DNA from: Methanovulcanius yangii
GTDB lineage: Archaea; Halobacteriota; Methanomicrobia; Methanomicrobiales; Methanomicrobiaceae
Reading direction: 5' to 3'
DNA: 64,000 nucleotides
Assembly (NCBI RefSeq): GCF_018687785.1
Contig: NZ_LTBL01000001.1
Location: forward strand, 1,293,780-1,357,779
Shown: positions 53,329-62,225 of the stretch, one piece after another
Numbering within the stretch: position 1 is the first letter of the stretch
Layout: each line of letters begins with the position of its first letter
Notes under the pieces: model-generated
What the model was told of the DNA's origin: nothing
What the model saw: the letters and a program-made list of their open reading frames with translations, nothing else
Database searches by the model: none
Program-made: the position numbers and the translations under genes

Positions 53329-53847
53329 CTATACTTTATACCAGATATTGAAATCTGCCACGGTCAGACGGGCCCCCTGGTTCCAGACGACGACATTGAG
53401 ATCCTCGTCGGATTCCACCTCGATCAGCTGATAATTGACATCGTCATACCGGGCAATGGGCATGAATTCCCCGGCATTGGTTGCCATCTTCGCCTCGAAT
53501 TTTGCAAGTTCGCGGTCATTCAGGAAGAGGACAGTCACCGGTTCCTGCGAGCGCACCTCGACCTTCAGGGCATTGAATTTCTTCCCGTCCACATTGGGAC
53601 CGTAGGCGAAGTAATCCCCAAGGGGATTGAGAGTGTTGGACCCTTCCCGCCATACTATCCATTCTTCCCCGGCGGCGGGTTCGATTGTAGGCACCTTTGT
53701 GGGGGAGGTTGTCAGCACGGTGATTTCCGGCGGAGAACCAGATTCCCCGCCGGAATATCCCGTGCACCCGCACAGGAATACCGCTCCGGCGAGGAGAATC
53801 ATCATCGCCATCGGAAAAGCCCGTTTCACTTGTTTGGCACTGCGCAT
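53329..53847 (-). CDS. predicted lipoprotein, function unknown
   Basis: The 172-residue product begins MRSAKQVKRAFPMAMMILLAG, a lipoprotein signal with a lipobox-like VFLCGC near 25. A Ser/Pro/Thr-rich linker (PTKVPTIEPAAGEE) follows, then a beta-rich domain that includes WIVWREGSNTLNPLGDYFAY and ends VVVWNQGARLTVADFNIWYK. Probably exported and membrane-anchored. Similar Thr-rich lipoproteins are common in this order; no domain was recognised. I chose 53847 as start because the longer frame adds a non-signal stretch. Confidence 0.8.
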   Translation of the reverse strand: MRSAKQVKRAFPMAMMILLAGAVFLCGCTGYSGGESGSPPEITVLTTSPTKVPTIEPAAGEEWIVWREGSNTLNPLGDYFAYGPNVDGKKFNALKVEVRSQEPVTVLFLNDRELAKFEAKMATNAGEFMPIARYDDVNYQLIEVESDEDLNVVVWNQGARLTVADFNIWYKV

Positions 53848-53955
53848 GAATGTGGATGATTCCGGCGATGCATTAAATGTTTCAAAAAGAATCAGGGAGG
53901 ACGCAATGCCCCTGCGCTGCACCGCATGGCAATGGAGAGAGGCACATTGTCCCCG

Positions 53956-54762
53956 TCAGAGTCTGACCGGGACACCCCGTGCGGCCAGGTCTTCCTTGAC
54001 CTCCCGAACCGTCATCTCGCCGAAATGGAACACCGACGCCGCCAGGCATGCGTCCGCCTTTCCCTCCACGAATCCCTCGTAGAAATGCTCTATGGCACCG
54101 ACACCTCCGCTTGCAATGACCGGGATGGTCACCCGTTCGGAGATGGCCCGGGTGACGGCGATATCAAACCCGGTCTTCACACCGTCCGTCTCCATGGAGG
54201 TGAGGAGGATCTCCCCCGCACCACGCCGCTCGGCCTCCAGCGCCCACCCGACGGCGTCTATACCGGTCGGATGACTGCCGCCGTAGATGACGACTTCATA
54301 CCAGCAGACGGCACCGTCCGGCAGGTCGATGGGAGTGACACCCTCACGCATCTCATAATTGCGCCGCACATCCATTGCAACTACGATACACTGGGCCCCG
54401 AACTTTGCGGCACCTTCACTGATGAGCTCCGGGTGCTGCACCGCACTCGTATTGATACTCACCTTGTCCGCACCGGCACGGAGAATCTGCTGCATATCAT
54501 CGAGACTGCGGATACCGCCGCCGACCGTGAGCGGAAGAAAGAGCTCGTCGGCCGCCCGCCGGATCACATCGATGATAATCCCCCGCGCTTCTTTGGACGC
54601 GGTGATATCGAGGAAGACCACCTCGTCCGCACCCTGCTCGTTGTACCTGGCGGCAAGTTCGACGGGATCTCCCGCATCACGGAGCCCGAGAAAGTTCGTT
54701 CCCTTGACTACCCGTCCGTCTTTGATATCCAGGCAGGGAATGATACGTTTGGTGAGTGTCAT
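53956..54762 (-). CDS. hisF: imidazole glycerol phosphate synthase subunit HisF
   Basis: Cyclase subunit of IGP synthase in histidine synthesis. The 268-residue TIM barrel starts [21 protein letters not shown] and includes [14 protein letters not shown] near 46, [15 protein letters not shown] near 76 and [13 protein letters not shown] near 225; the catalytic Asp residues (D11 and one near 130) are present. No hisH in the window. Confidence 0.95.
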   Translation of the reverse strand: MTLTKRIIPCLDIKDGRVVKGTNFLGLRDAGDPVELAARYNEQGADEVVFLDITASKEARGIIIDVIRRAADELFLPLTVGGGIRSLDDMQQILRAGADKVSINTSAVQHPELISEGAAKFGAQCIVVAMDVRRNYEMREGVTPIDLPDGAVCWYEVVIYGGSHPTGIDAVGWALEAERRGAGEILLTSMETDGVKTGFDIAVTRAISERVTIPVIASGGVGAIEHFYEGFVEGKADACLAASVFHFGEMTVREVKEDLAARGVPVRL

Positions 54763-54792
54763 TGCTGGAATAATCTCTGCAGCAGGGGCGTA

Positions 54793-56181
54793 TTAGGGTT
54801 TTGTATCCTGCACCCCGGCACGATATCGTCTCTTCAGATCCTCCACCCGGTCGACATATGCATCGATGGCGAATTTACGGCGCAGCCCGGCATCGTTCAT
54901 ATACCTTACCTTCCCGAAGATCTCCCGCTCCTTCCATGCACGGTCATGCTTCCCGAAACACCAGGCGACACCCGTATAGCTGTTGGGATCCCGACCGTCG
55001 AGTTCGTACCGGTTGTTCAGAACAAGGGCGGTTGCAAAGGCCTCATCGGGCGTTGCGGACCACTCGAGGATCTTTTTCCCCCAATACATCCGCATGTATC
55101 CCTGCATCATGCCGGTGACAACCATCTCCTCCTGGGCGGCATTCCAGTAGGGATCATGCGTCCGCGCCGCCTCCAGCTCTTCCGGGGTATAGACATATGG
55201 TCGCGGATCCCCCCGGTGTTCGGAGAGCGTGGTGCGGGCCCAGTCGGGGAGTGCTGCAAAGGTGGCATGAGCGGGATTTTTCTCGGTGAAGTTGACGGCG
55301 AGTTCCCGGCGGACGATCAGCTGTTCGAGGAAGGGTTCGACGGCGTCCTTCCCGGTCGCAATGGCAGCGAGGGCCACCGAAAGCGGCGATATCTGACCGA
55401 AATGAAGGTATGGGCTGAGGTGGGAGGCGTAATCCAGCGATGGATCGTTTCTCAGGTCACCGAAATGGTCCAGCTTCTCCGCAAGAAAGACCTTCAGCAA
55501 CCGGCGGGCCTCATCTGCTCCCCCCCGGTAGAGAGGGGACGGGGGCACGGATCGGTCGATGGCAGGGTCCGACAGACAGGCAGTAATATCCGCACTCTCG
55601 TGGAGCACCGGTTCATTCCTGTCAAATGGAATCTCCGGTCCGGATTCTTTCAGGGGCACGAGATAGTCAGGGAGAAGACGGTTGATCTTTCGCCGAAGCG
55701 TCGCGGCCGACCACTCCTCCTTCTCCGATGCGGTGTCGACCGGAACGACGACGTCCGACTCCACCTGAATGAAGGGAGAGGATATTTCCCGGGCAACATC
55801 AACCCGCCAGGATTTTGGTGCTGCCAGATAACTCCTGTCCGTCACCGTGCAGGCTGCACCCGCCGAGAGGCGAAGCACCTCTTCCGGCGGGTTGCCGCAC
55901 CTGACCACCCACCCGATACCGCGGGCTTTGAGGGCGGCAGCCGTCTCCTCCAGTCCTTCGGCCATGAAGGCATAGTGGCGCAGATTCGCCTCCGGGTAGT
56001 CCGGCGTCCAGACAAAGCAGACGCAGAGCGGAAGTCCGAGATCATTTGCCCTCCTGACCGCATATTCAAGGGCATGATTCCCCATTGCTCGCTGCGACGC
56101 CTGCATCCAGTACAGGACATATGCCCCATCGTCCTCTACATCCCTGTCGTTCAGGGCCCGGATGCGTGACGGCTGGATCAT
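54793..56181 (-). CDS. phr: deoxyribodipyrimidine photolyase, class II
   Basis: FAD-dependent, light-driven repair of cyclobutane pyrimidine dimers. The 462-residue product fits class II: VLYWMQASQRAMGNHALEYA near 22, LRHYAFMAEGLEE near 68, LIVRRELAVNFTEKNPAH near 282, and the conserved MYWGKKILEW near 375 and NNRYELDGRDPNSYTGVAW near 405. It precedes hisF with a 30-base gap. GGAGGATCA precedes ATG 56181. Confidence 0.93.
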   Translation of the reverse strand: MIQPSRIRALNDRDVEDDGAYVLYWMQASQRAMGNHALEYAVRRANDLGLPLCVCFVWTPDYPEANLRHYAFMAEGLEETAAALKARGIGWVVRCGNPPEEVLRLSAGAACTVTDRSYLAAPKSWRVDVAREISSPFIQVESDVVVPVDTASEKEEWSAATLRRKINRLLPDYLVPLKESGPEIPFDRNEPVLHESADITACLSDPAIDRSVPPSPLYRGGADEARRLLKVFLAEKLDHFGDLRNDPSLDYASHLSPYLHFGQISPLSVALAAIATGKDAVEPFLEQLIVRRELAVNFTEKNPAHATFAALPDWARTTLSEHRGDPRPYVYTPEELEAARTHDPYWNAAQEEMVVTGMMQGYMRMYWGKKILEWSATPDEAFATALVLNNRYELDGRDPNSYTGVAWCFGKHDRAWKEREIFGKVRYMNDAGLRRKFAIDAYVDRVEDLKRRYRAGVQDTKP

Positions 56182-56287
56182 TGATCCTCCATAGGATACA
56201 ATCCTGTATAAGTATGAAACCTAATTAGGCCCCCCGACACACCTAATATGGACTGCCGCCGGTTCCCGGCGGCTACAGGTGTGGATC
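56182..56287. promoter_or_regulatory. divergent phr / homocysteine hydrolase promoter
   Basis: GTATAAGTAT at 56206-56215 can serve as a TATA box on either strand. The perfect palindrome CCTAATTAGG (56220-56229) lies just beyond it and GGATACAATCC (56195-56205) on the phr side. GGTGTGGATC is the ribosome-binding site of the plus-strand gene. Confidence 0.5.
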
Positions 56288-57517
56288 ATGACGAATACCG
56301 GACGAAAGAAGATGGACTGGGCACGGCAGTATATGCCGGTGCTCGGTGCAATCAGGGAGCGGTTCGAGGCGGAGCGGCCCCTGGAAGGTGTGAAAATCGG
56401 CATGGCGCTGCATGTCGAGGCGAAGACGGCGGTGCTGGTGGAGACACTTGCGGCTGGCGGCGCCGAGGTGCATATTACCGGCTGCAACCCCCTCTCAACA
56501 CAGGACGATGTGGCCGAGGCCTTAAACGATGTAGCCGGCGTGCACTGCTACGCGAAACGGGCGTGTGCCGTGGATGAGTATTATGCGGCCATCGACAGGG
56601 TGCTGGATGCCCGTCCCACCGTTACCATCGACGACGGCATGGACCTTATCCACCGCCTCCACACCGAACGGCGCGACCTCCTCGATGGGATCGTCGGTGG
56701 ATGCGAGGAGACGACAACCGGCATTCACCGCCTCCGTTCGATGGCTGCGGACGGAAAACTCGCGTTTCCGGTCATCGCCGTCAACGACACCCCCATGAAG
56801 CGGTTCTTTGACAATGTCCACGGCACCGGCGAGAGCGCCCTCTCCTCGATCATGATCACGACCAACACCCTCATAGGGGGCAAGGCGTTCGTGGTCGCCG
56901 GGTACGGCTACTGTGGCAGGGGACTTGCACGGATGGCCCACGGCCTCGGCGCACGGGTGATCGTCACTGAAATCGATTCCCGCCGGGCCCTCGAGGCGCA
57001 TATGGATGGCTACAGCGTCATGCCCATGACAGACGCCGCACGCGAGGGTGACATATTCGTGACCACCACCGGCAACACCTCCATTCTCACCGGGGAGCAC
57101 TTCCCCCGGATGAAGGACGGTGTCATCCTCTCCAATGCCGGTCACTTCAATGTGGAGATCGATATCCCGTGGCTCGAGGAGCATGCAGAGTCAAAAGAGA
57201 CGCGCGATGGCATCGATACCTATGTGATCAATGGCCGGCGCATCAATGTCCTCGCCGAAGGGCGACTGGTCAACCTTGCCACCCCGAAGGGCATGGGCCA
57301 CCCCATTGAGGTGATGGACCTCTCCTTTGCCCTCCAGGCACTCTGCACGGAATATATCCACACCAATGGTGCGAGCCTCAACGGCGGCGTCTATGAAGTG
57401 CCCGAAGCAATAGACACCACCGTTGCCGCCATCAAACTGCAGTCCCTCGGCATCAGCATCGACACCCTGACCGAGGACCAGTGCACCTATATGAACAGCT
57501 GGGACATCGGCACATAA
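56288..57517 (+). CDS. ahcY: S-inosyl-L-homocysteine (or S-adenosyl-L-homocysteine) hydrolase
   Basis: Recycles the product of SAM-dependent methylation to homocysteine. Start ATG 56288 (MTNTGRKKMDWARQYMPVL) lies seven bases after GGTG. The 409-residue product has HITGCNPLSTQDDVAEAL near 62, the NAD-binding GYGYCGRGLARMAHGLGARV near 204 and SNAGHFNVEID near 277. Methanogen members of this family hydrolyse S-inosylhomocysteine after deamination; which substrate this one uses cannot be read from sequence. Confidence 0.9.
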   Translation: MTNTGRKKMDWARQYMPVLGAIRERFEAERPLEGVKIGMALHVEAKTAVLVETLAAGGAEVHITGCNPLSTQDDVAEALNDVAGVHCYAKRACAVDEYYAAIDRVLDARPTVTIDDGMDLIHRLHTERRDLLDGIVGGCEETTTGIHRLRSMAADGKLAFPVIAVNDTPMKRFFDNVHGTGESALSSIMITTNTLIGGKAFVVAGYGYCGRGLARMAHGLGARVIVTEIDSRRALEAHMDGYSVMPMTDAAREGDIFVTTTGNTSILTGEHFPRMKDGVILSNAGHFNVEIDIPWLEEHAESKETRDGIDTYVINGRRINVLAEGRLVNLATPKGMGHPIEVMDLSFALQALCTEYIHTNGASLNGGVYEVPEAIDTTVAAIKLQSLGISIDTLTEDQCTYMNSWDIGT

Positions 57518-57572
57518 GGCCCCCCTCTTTTTTACAATTGCATCCCGGCAGGCTGGCACCCCCGTGCATGGA

Positions 57573-58484
57573 TTATTTCACTCTGTTCACTCGAATCAGG
57601 TGCTCACGGTCGGCGAAAAGATATTCCTGGGCGTACCCCGCATAGAGTCCAAAATAACGCTGTCCGAATCGACGAATGGTCTCATATTCCTTTGGCGTGA
57701 GGGTCCTTGCCTGCGAGCCGACGCCGTAGCAGGTGTGCATGATTGACCGAACCCATACATCGACCGGAAACGACTCGTACCTCTGGAAGCCAAACAGGAG
57801 GATACAGTCGGCGACCTTCGGGCCCACACCCGGAAACCGCATCATCTCCCTCCTCGCGTCCTCGTACTCCATCTCCCGTATCCGTTCGGACCACTGTGCA
57901 TCCACCGCGACGGCTTCGGCGGTCCGGTGAATATACCCGGCCCGGTACCCGAATGCACAGGCCTTCTTCTCTTCCGCCGGAAGGGCGGCAACCACCTCCG
58001 CCGCCGGGAAGGCATGCCCGGTTCCGGCAGGTCCGCATACCTCCTCGCCTGCACGCGAGCAGAGATTGCGCAGCATGCGCTGGATATGCGGGATGGACGT
58101 GTTCTGCGCACAGAGATAGGAGACCAGACACTCCCACGGATCCTGCCGGATTATCCGAAGACCCCGGTGTCGCCGGGCCGCCGCTTCGAGATAGCCGTCG
58201 TCACCGGCACTCCGGAGGACGGCTTCCAGGTCGACATCGAGACCAAAATACCGGATAAGGGCAGCTTCGCTGCATCCTGCGTAGGTCAGAAGAGTACCGG
58301 ACTGGCGGATCACCACCGGCTTGTTGTCTATGGCCCCGTACCAGGTGCTCCCGCTGCGTTCCCACCGGAAGACCTGACCGCAGGAGAGGGTGGGGTCAAG
58401 ATCAAAGGGTTGGTCGGGGGAGAGCCGGTAGGTCGGGGAAGTGGAAGGAAGGCAGGATATTTCGGGCACCACGTGTTCAGACAT
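57573..58484 (-). CDS. ogg: 8-oxoguanine DNA glycosylase, OGG1 type
   Basis: Removes oxidised guanine and cuts the strand. The 303-residue product has an N-terminal TBP-like domain, LCAQNTSIPHIQRML near 124, the catalytic lysine region FPGVGPKVADCILLFG near 234 and PVDVWVRSIMH near 259, with candidate catalytic Lys near 240 and Asp near 261. HhH-GPD fold. It follows the response regulator gene on the same strand after 62 bases. An OGG1 rather than the more common AGOG is notable in this clade. Confidence 0.85.
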   Translation of the reverse strand: MSEHVVPEISCLPSTSPTYRLSPDQPFDLDPTLSCGQVFRWERSGSTWYGAIDNKPVVIRQSGTLLTYAGCSEAALIRYFGLDVDLEAVLRSAGDDGYLEAAARRHRGLRIIRQDPWECLVSYLCAQNTSIPHIQRMLRNLCSRAGEEVCGPAGTGHAFPAAEVVAALPAEEKKACAFGYRAGYIHRTAEAVAVDAQWSERIREMEYEDARREMMRFPGVGPKVADCILLFGFQRYESFPVDVWVRSIMHTCYGVGSQARTLTPKEYETIRRFGQRYFGLYAGYAQEYLFADREHLIRVNRVK

Positions 58485-58546
58485 TGCCCCCGGTACGGTT
58501 CAATGATTGTGATCGATGCAAACCGCTGTTCAAAGAGAGGGGGATT

Positions 58547-59173
58547 TCATACCCTGAATATGCTGTTGTTGAGATCCCGAAGGTTCGCAGCAACCCTGTT
58601 GAGTTCCTCTACCTGCGAAGAGAGAATCACCGAAACGTCCTGAAGGTCTATCTGCTCCCGGTCTATGGAGGCAACCATTCCTTCAAGGCTCGTCTTCACC
58701 TGCTCGACCGGATTTTCCAGTTTGTTCGTCACCGCGGAGAGATATGCCAGTTTTTCGGCCTCTGCCCTGAGAGCCCGGTGCTTATAGACTGCCGTCTCAA
58801 TCGAGGTATAGAGTTCACGGGGGCGGATTGGTTTTATCAGGTAGCCGAAGGGGTTGGTCTTGATCGCCCGTGAGAGGGTCGTGTCATCCGAGTATGCTGT
58901 TAAAAATATCACAGGGATGTCCAGCCGACGACATATCCTGTTCGCAGCTTCGATGCCATCCATATCCCCGTTGAGGCGGATGTCGACAAGGGCAAGGTCC
59001 GGTTCGTTCTCTATTGCAAGTCGTATCGCATCCGCGCCGTTGGTTGCCCGCCCGGCTATCCGGTATCCGAAATCACGTAACGAGTCTTCCAGTGCCATCG
59101 CGATGATGACCTCATCCTCCACAAAGAAAATGCTCCTGTCCGTCAGGTCGTCCCCCGCACCCGTACCGTTCAT
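58547..59173 (-). CDS. response regulator with receiver domain and coiled coil
   Basis: Receiver domain about residues 12-130: FFVEDEVIIAMALED (acidic pocket), LALVDIRLNGDMDG with phospho-acceptor Asp near 62, FLTAYSD and LIKPIRP (switch Thr and Lys). The C-terminal 75 residues (HRALRAEAEKLAYLSAVTNK and beyond) form a coiled coil similar to a histidine-kinase dimerisation helix without kinase core. ATG 59173 has AAGGA six bases upstream; an ATG two codons earlier is an alternative. No cognate kinase is nearby. Confidence 0.88.
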   Translation of the reverse strand: MNGTGAGDDLTDRSIFFVEDEVIIAMALEDSLRDFGYRIAGRATNGADAIRLAIENEPDLALVDIRLNGDMDGIEAANRICRRLDIPVIFLTAYSDDTTLSRAIKTNPFGYLIKPIRPRELYTSIETAVYKHRALRAEAEKLAYLSAVTNKLENPVEQVKTSLEGMVASIDREQIDLQDVSVILSSQVEELNRVAANLRDLNNSIFRV

Positions 59174-59349
59174 CACCATTCCTTGGACCCAATCCCTACA
59201 TAAAGGTACTTCAGGAGGCCTTGCGAAGACCCGGAATCAGAAATAACTGAAATTATTCACCTGAATCAAAAAAAACAATCATAATGGCGATTTTTTCAAC
59301 CGCCACTCCCCCTCTGAAAGAGGAATTTGCCAATAACGGCAATATCACA
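59174..59349. other. A+T-rich intergenic stretch, no gene seen
   Basis: Upstream region of the response regulator. It contains candidate minus-strand TATA sequence (GAATAATTTCAG) and short A-runs. I see no ORF or RNA gene. Confidence 0.4.
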
Positions 59350-59508
59350 TTATTCTGCCCGATCATGAAAAGCGAGTGATTTCAGACCTTCTTTCAAGAA
59401 ATCACACCGTCCATAGAGATGTCGCACCCGTCCGTTTGCCTGCGCGACCTGATATTCAATGGGGCTTGGACAGCGTTTAAGGAGGATATTCACAGGAAAC
59501 AGGATCAT
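59350..59508 (-). CDS. possible small protein, doubtful
   Basis: 52 codons, starting MILFPVNILLKRCPSPIEYQ after AGAGGAATGAGC (GAGG seven bases from the ATG). It is basic, has two cysteines and no known motif. The good ribosome-binding site is the only support; it could be chance. The gene at 59576 ends just downstream on the same strand. Confidence 0.3.
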   Translation of the reverse strand: MILFPVNILLKRCPSPIEYQVAQANGRVRHLYGRCDFLKEGLKSLAFHDRAE

Positions 59509-59575
59509 GCTCATTCCTCTGCCACCATACTCAACGGGATGGTAAGGGAGGGATTGTCCAGTCCCCTGTCGAAGG

Positions 59576-60304
59576 TCAGGTAAACCCTCCCGGCCGGACG
59601 GGGGTGGAGACGATCTCTTCATACTCGTCTTCCGTCAGGACTTTGGGGGTATAGGATTCACCCTGCTGTTCGAGGTTTCGCACAAATGCCCGCAGGTGAT
59701 TCTCCGAACCACGCATCAGGTTTTCATAGACATAGCCGATATCGGCCTTGTCGGTCCGTGAGAGGGCGTCCTGAAGATCCACGATATCCGTCTCTTCCAC
59801 AAGAGCGGCGGAACGGAGAGCGTCTTGCGGAGACTGGAGACCGGAGTCGATCAGGCTGTCATACAATGCCTGGAGTTCGGCATTGGCAAACTCTCCGGGG
59901 ATGTTGATCCGGGAGGATGGTTCCAGCCCGTATCGTTCGACAAGGACGGAAACACTGTCCATATGCGTCTGCTCTGCGTTCCCGATGTTCCTGAATACCT
60001 GCATTCCCCAGGTCTCGTAGAAGACCGCATACACATCGCGGGCCAGTTTCTCTTCTTCCTGCATGAAGAGAATATCCGATTCCTCTTCCGCCGAAAGGGT
60101 GCCAACGGGATACCTGTCAATGAAGGATGCAAGGGTCCCCGGCTCCAGCACGGTTGCATAGGAATCTTCTCCTGCAGGAACGGTCGGTTCGACGGTTGCG
60201 GTCGGTTCGGTGGCCGGTTGCTGATCAGTAGTACACCCCGGGCTCATCACCGCCACGAGGCAGATGATCAGAACGAGGGGTAAAAGCGCAATCCTCTGCG
60301 TCAT
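59576..60304 (-). CDS. DUF2202 lipoprotein, ferritin-like fold expected
   Basis: From ATG 60304 (MTQRIALLPLVLIICLVAVM) a signal sequence leads to a lipobox-like SPGC near 25, a Thr/Glu-rich linker, and then the DUF2202 domain: SAEEESDILFMQEEEKLARDVY near 68, AEQTHMDSVSVLVERYG near 107 and YENLMRGSENHLRAFVRNLE near 190. The spaced E-x-x-H and H residues in helices suggest a di-iron site. The frame continues upstream to ATG 60322, ATG 60364 (after GGGTGA) or GTG 60376, so the start is uncertain. It is divergent from the Dps-like gene at 60542. Confidence 0.82.
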   Translation of the reverse strand: MTQRIALLPLVLIICLVAVMSPGCTTDQQPATEPTATVEPTVPAGEDSYATVLEPGTLASFIDRYPVGTLSAEEESDILFMQEEEKLARDVYAVFYETWGMQVFRNIGNAEQTHMDSVSVLVERYGLEPSSRINIPGEFANAELQALYDSLIDSGLQSPQDALRSAALVEETDIVDLQDALSRTDKADIGYVYENLMRGSENHLRAFVRNLEQQGESYTPKVLTEDEYEEIVSTPVRPGGFT

Positions 60305-60541
60305 GAGATGGGTTAGGGCCATAAGAAGCAATAATAATTGGGGCGGGTCGCAATCGAACGACATGCGGAGTTTCACCCGTGATTACCGGGAGCCTGAACC
60401 ATCAGCCCACAATGGCAGAAAGGTACGGGTGAACATGGAGGAGCGCGTCCGGCAGATGAGCATCCCCGGGAGCATGGGGGGGACCCATACGTTTTTTAAG
60501 CCATGAAGGTGAGTATCGGGCGTTCCAGGAGGTGGAACAGT

Positions 60542-61093
60542 ATGGCAACAGTTACACGAAAAATGGTGGAGGATGCAGGAGTTGATGTCGATCATCTCGT
60601 CAGTCTGCTGGTAAAAAATGCGGCGGCCGAACTGACGACCTTTTACTACTACACGATTCTGCGGGTCAACCTGATCGGCCTGGAGGGCGAGGGGCTCAAG
60701 GAGATCGCCGAAACGGCACGAATCGAGGACCGGAATCACTTCGAGGCGCTGGTCCCCCGTATTTATGAACTGGGCGGAGAACTCCCTGCAGACATGGTGG
60801 AATTCCACAACATCTCCGGGTGCCCTCCGGCGTCCCTGCCCGACGACCCGACCGATGTCGTCGCGATGATCAGGGTCCTGCTGCAGGCAGAGCAGTGTGC
60901 GGTCCGCCAGTACACCCATATCTGCAACCTGACGGCAGGCAAGGACCACCGGACCTATGATCTGGCCCTCTCAATCCTTCATGAGGAGATCGAGCACGAA
61001 TCATGGTTCTCGGAGTTCCTCGGCGAAGGGCCGTCGGGACATTTCCTCCGGCGGGGGGAGACGTCACCGTTCGTCTCAAAGTTCCTGCGGTAG
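60542..61093 (+). CDS. Dps-like (DPSL) ferritin-family protein
   Basis: 183 residues from ATG 60542 (MATVTRKMVEDAGVDVDHL), seven bases after AGGAGGTGG. Four-helix ferritin-like pattern: VKNAAAELTTFYYYTILRV near 25, AETARIEDRNHFEALVPRI near 58, LLQAEQCAVRQYTHIC near 118 and LHEEIEHESWFSEFLGEG near 147 supply Glu/His ligands for a di-iron site. Paired cysteines (C106-type in SGCPPAS, C120, C129) fit the archaeal DPSL class, which protects against peroxide. It suits oxidative-stress defence. Confidence 0.85.
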   Translation: MATVTRKMVEDAGVDVDHLVSLLVKNAAAELTTFYYYTILRVNLIGLEGEGLKEIAETARIEDRNHFEALVPRIYELGGELPADMVEFHNISGCPPASLPDDPTDVVAMIRVLLQAEQCAVRQYTHICNLTAGKDHRTYDLALSILHEEIEHESWFSEFLGEGPSGHFLRRGETSPFVSKFLR

Positions 61094-61235
61094 GGAGGGA
61101 AAACCCTTCCCCCTTTGCGACCGGACGAATGAGCTGAACAGCTTCGGATTTTGAATGGAAACCATCAAATGGGTGCGGTATGTGCGGGCGGCCTTCACAT
61201 CCGGACCTGCATGGCACCCCGCCGGGTGAATCACA

Positions 61236-62048
61236 ATGTGGGAATTCTTCCTCAATCTCAATCATGTGACGCAGGCGCTTCTGGCAGGTCTCTTTACCTG
61301 GGGGTTGACGGCGCTCGGGGCAGGGACGGTATTTCTGACGAGGGAGGTGAACAGGAAATTTTTGGATGTGATGCTCGGGTTTGCCGGCGGGGTGATGATC
61401 GCGGCGAGTTTCTGGTCGCTTCTTCTCCCGGCGATTGAACTTTCGGCGGGAGGATCTCTCCCGGAATGGCTCCCCGCCGCCATCGGATTCATCCTGGGGG
61501 GAATCACTCTCGGTGCCCTCGACAAGATGCTTCCTCATCTACACATAGGATTTCCCGATGAAGAGGCCGAAGGGATCTCGACCTCCTGGCACCGGAGCAC
61601 GCTTCTCATCCTTGCCATCACGATGCACAACATCCCCGAGGGGCTTGCCGTGGGCGTTGCATTCGGGGCCCTTGCCGCAGGATACCCCGTCGAGACCCTC
61701 ACCGCGGCCGTCGCTCTTGCCATCGGCATCGGCATTCAGAACTTCCCCGAGGGCATGGCCATCTCGATGCCCCTTCGAAGGGAAGGGTTCTCCTCACTGC
61801 GAAGTTTCTGGTACGGCCAGCTCTCCGGCCTCGTCGAACCGGTCGCAGCGGTCGCCGGGGCGGCTGCGGTGATCATCGCCAAACCCATCCTCCCCTATGC
61901 CCTCGCCTTCGCCGCGGGTGCGATGATCTTCGTCGTCATCGAAGAGGTTGTCCCGGAGTCGCAGCGAAACGGGAATGCGGATGCCGCGACGTTCGGGGCG
62001 ATGCTTGGGTTTGTTGTGATGATGATTCTCGATGTGGGGCTGGGGTGA
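61236..62048 (+). CDS. ZIP-family divalent metal transporter
   Basis: 270 residues with eight predicted transmembrane segments. The metal-binding helices HNIPEGLAVGVAFGA near 128 and IGIQNFPEGMAISMPLRREG near 163 match ZupT/GufA-like ZIP proteins; PHLHIGFPDEEAEGIS is the His-containing loop. GGTGAATCACA precedes ATG 61236. Likely imports zinc, iron or manganese. Confidence 0.9.
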   Translation: MWEFFLNLNHVTQALLAGLFTWGLTALGAGTVFLTREVNRKFLDVMLGFAGGVMIAASFWSLLLPAIELSAGGSLPEWLPAAIGFILGGITLGALDKMLPHLHIGFPDEEAEGISTSWHRSTLLILAITMHNIPEGLAVGVAFGALAAGYPVETLTAAVALAIGIGIQNFPEGMAISMPLRREGFSSLRSFWYGQLSGLVEPVAAVAGAAAVIIAKPILPYALAFAAGAMIFVVIEEVVPESQRNGNADAATFGAMLGFVVMMILDVGLG

Positions 62049-62117
62049 GGATGATACGAAACAGCCACTGAACCTCCATCCATCCCAGGAAGGAATGCCA
62101 AAACAGGCTTTCGGATC

Positions 62118-62149
62118 CGGATACGTCGGATTAAGGCCACCCGTATCCG
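62118..62149. repeat. inverted repeat in the ZIP-antiporter spacer
   Basis: CGGATACG (62118-62125) and CGTATCCG (62142-62149), perfect eight-base arms with a 16-base spacer, midway between the two genes. Either a terminator stem or an operator. Confidence 0.6.
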
Positions 62150-62225
62150 AAACGACATGGATGCCGGTTTTTCAATTATTCCCCGCCCAAGCACTTTTCA
62201 CCCCCCACAGCGGATAGTCCATTGA

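Noticed and set aside
53926-56169. 747-codon open frame on the plus strand
   Set aside because: It lies opposite hisF and the photolyase, both with clear family motifs, and its translation has no domain pattern; high G+C leaves long antisense frames open.
59509-59622. Upstream extension of the small minus-strand frame at 59350
   Set aside because: The extended N-terminus overlaps the end of the DUF2202 gene and has no good start signal.
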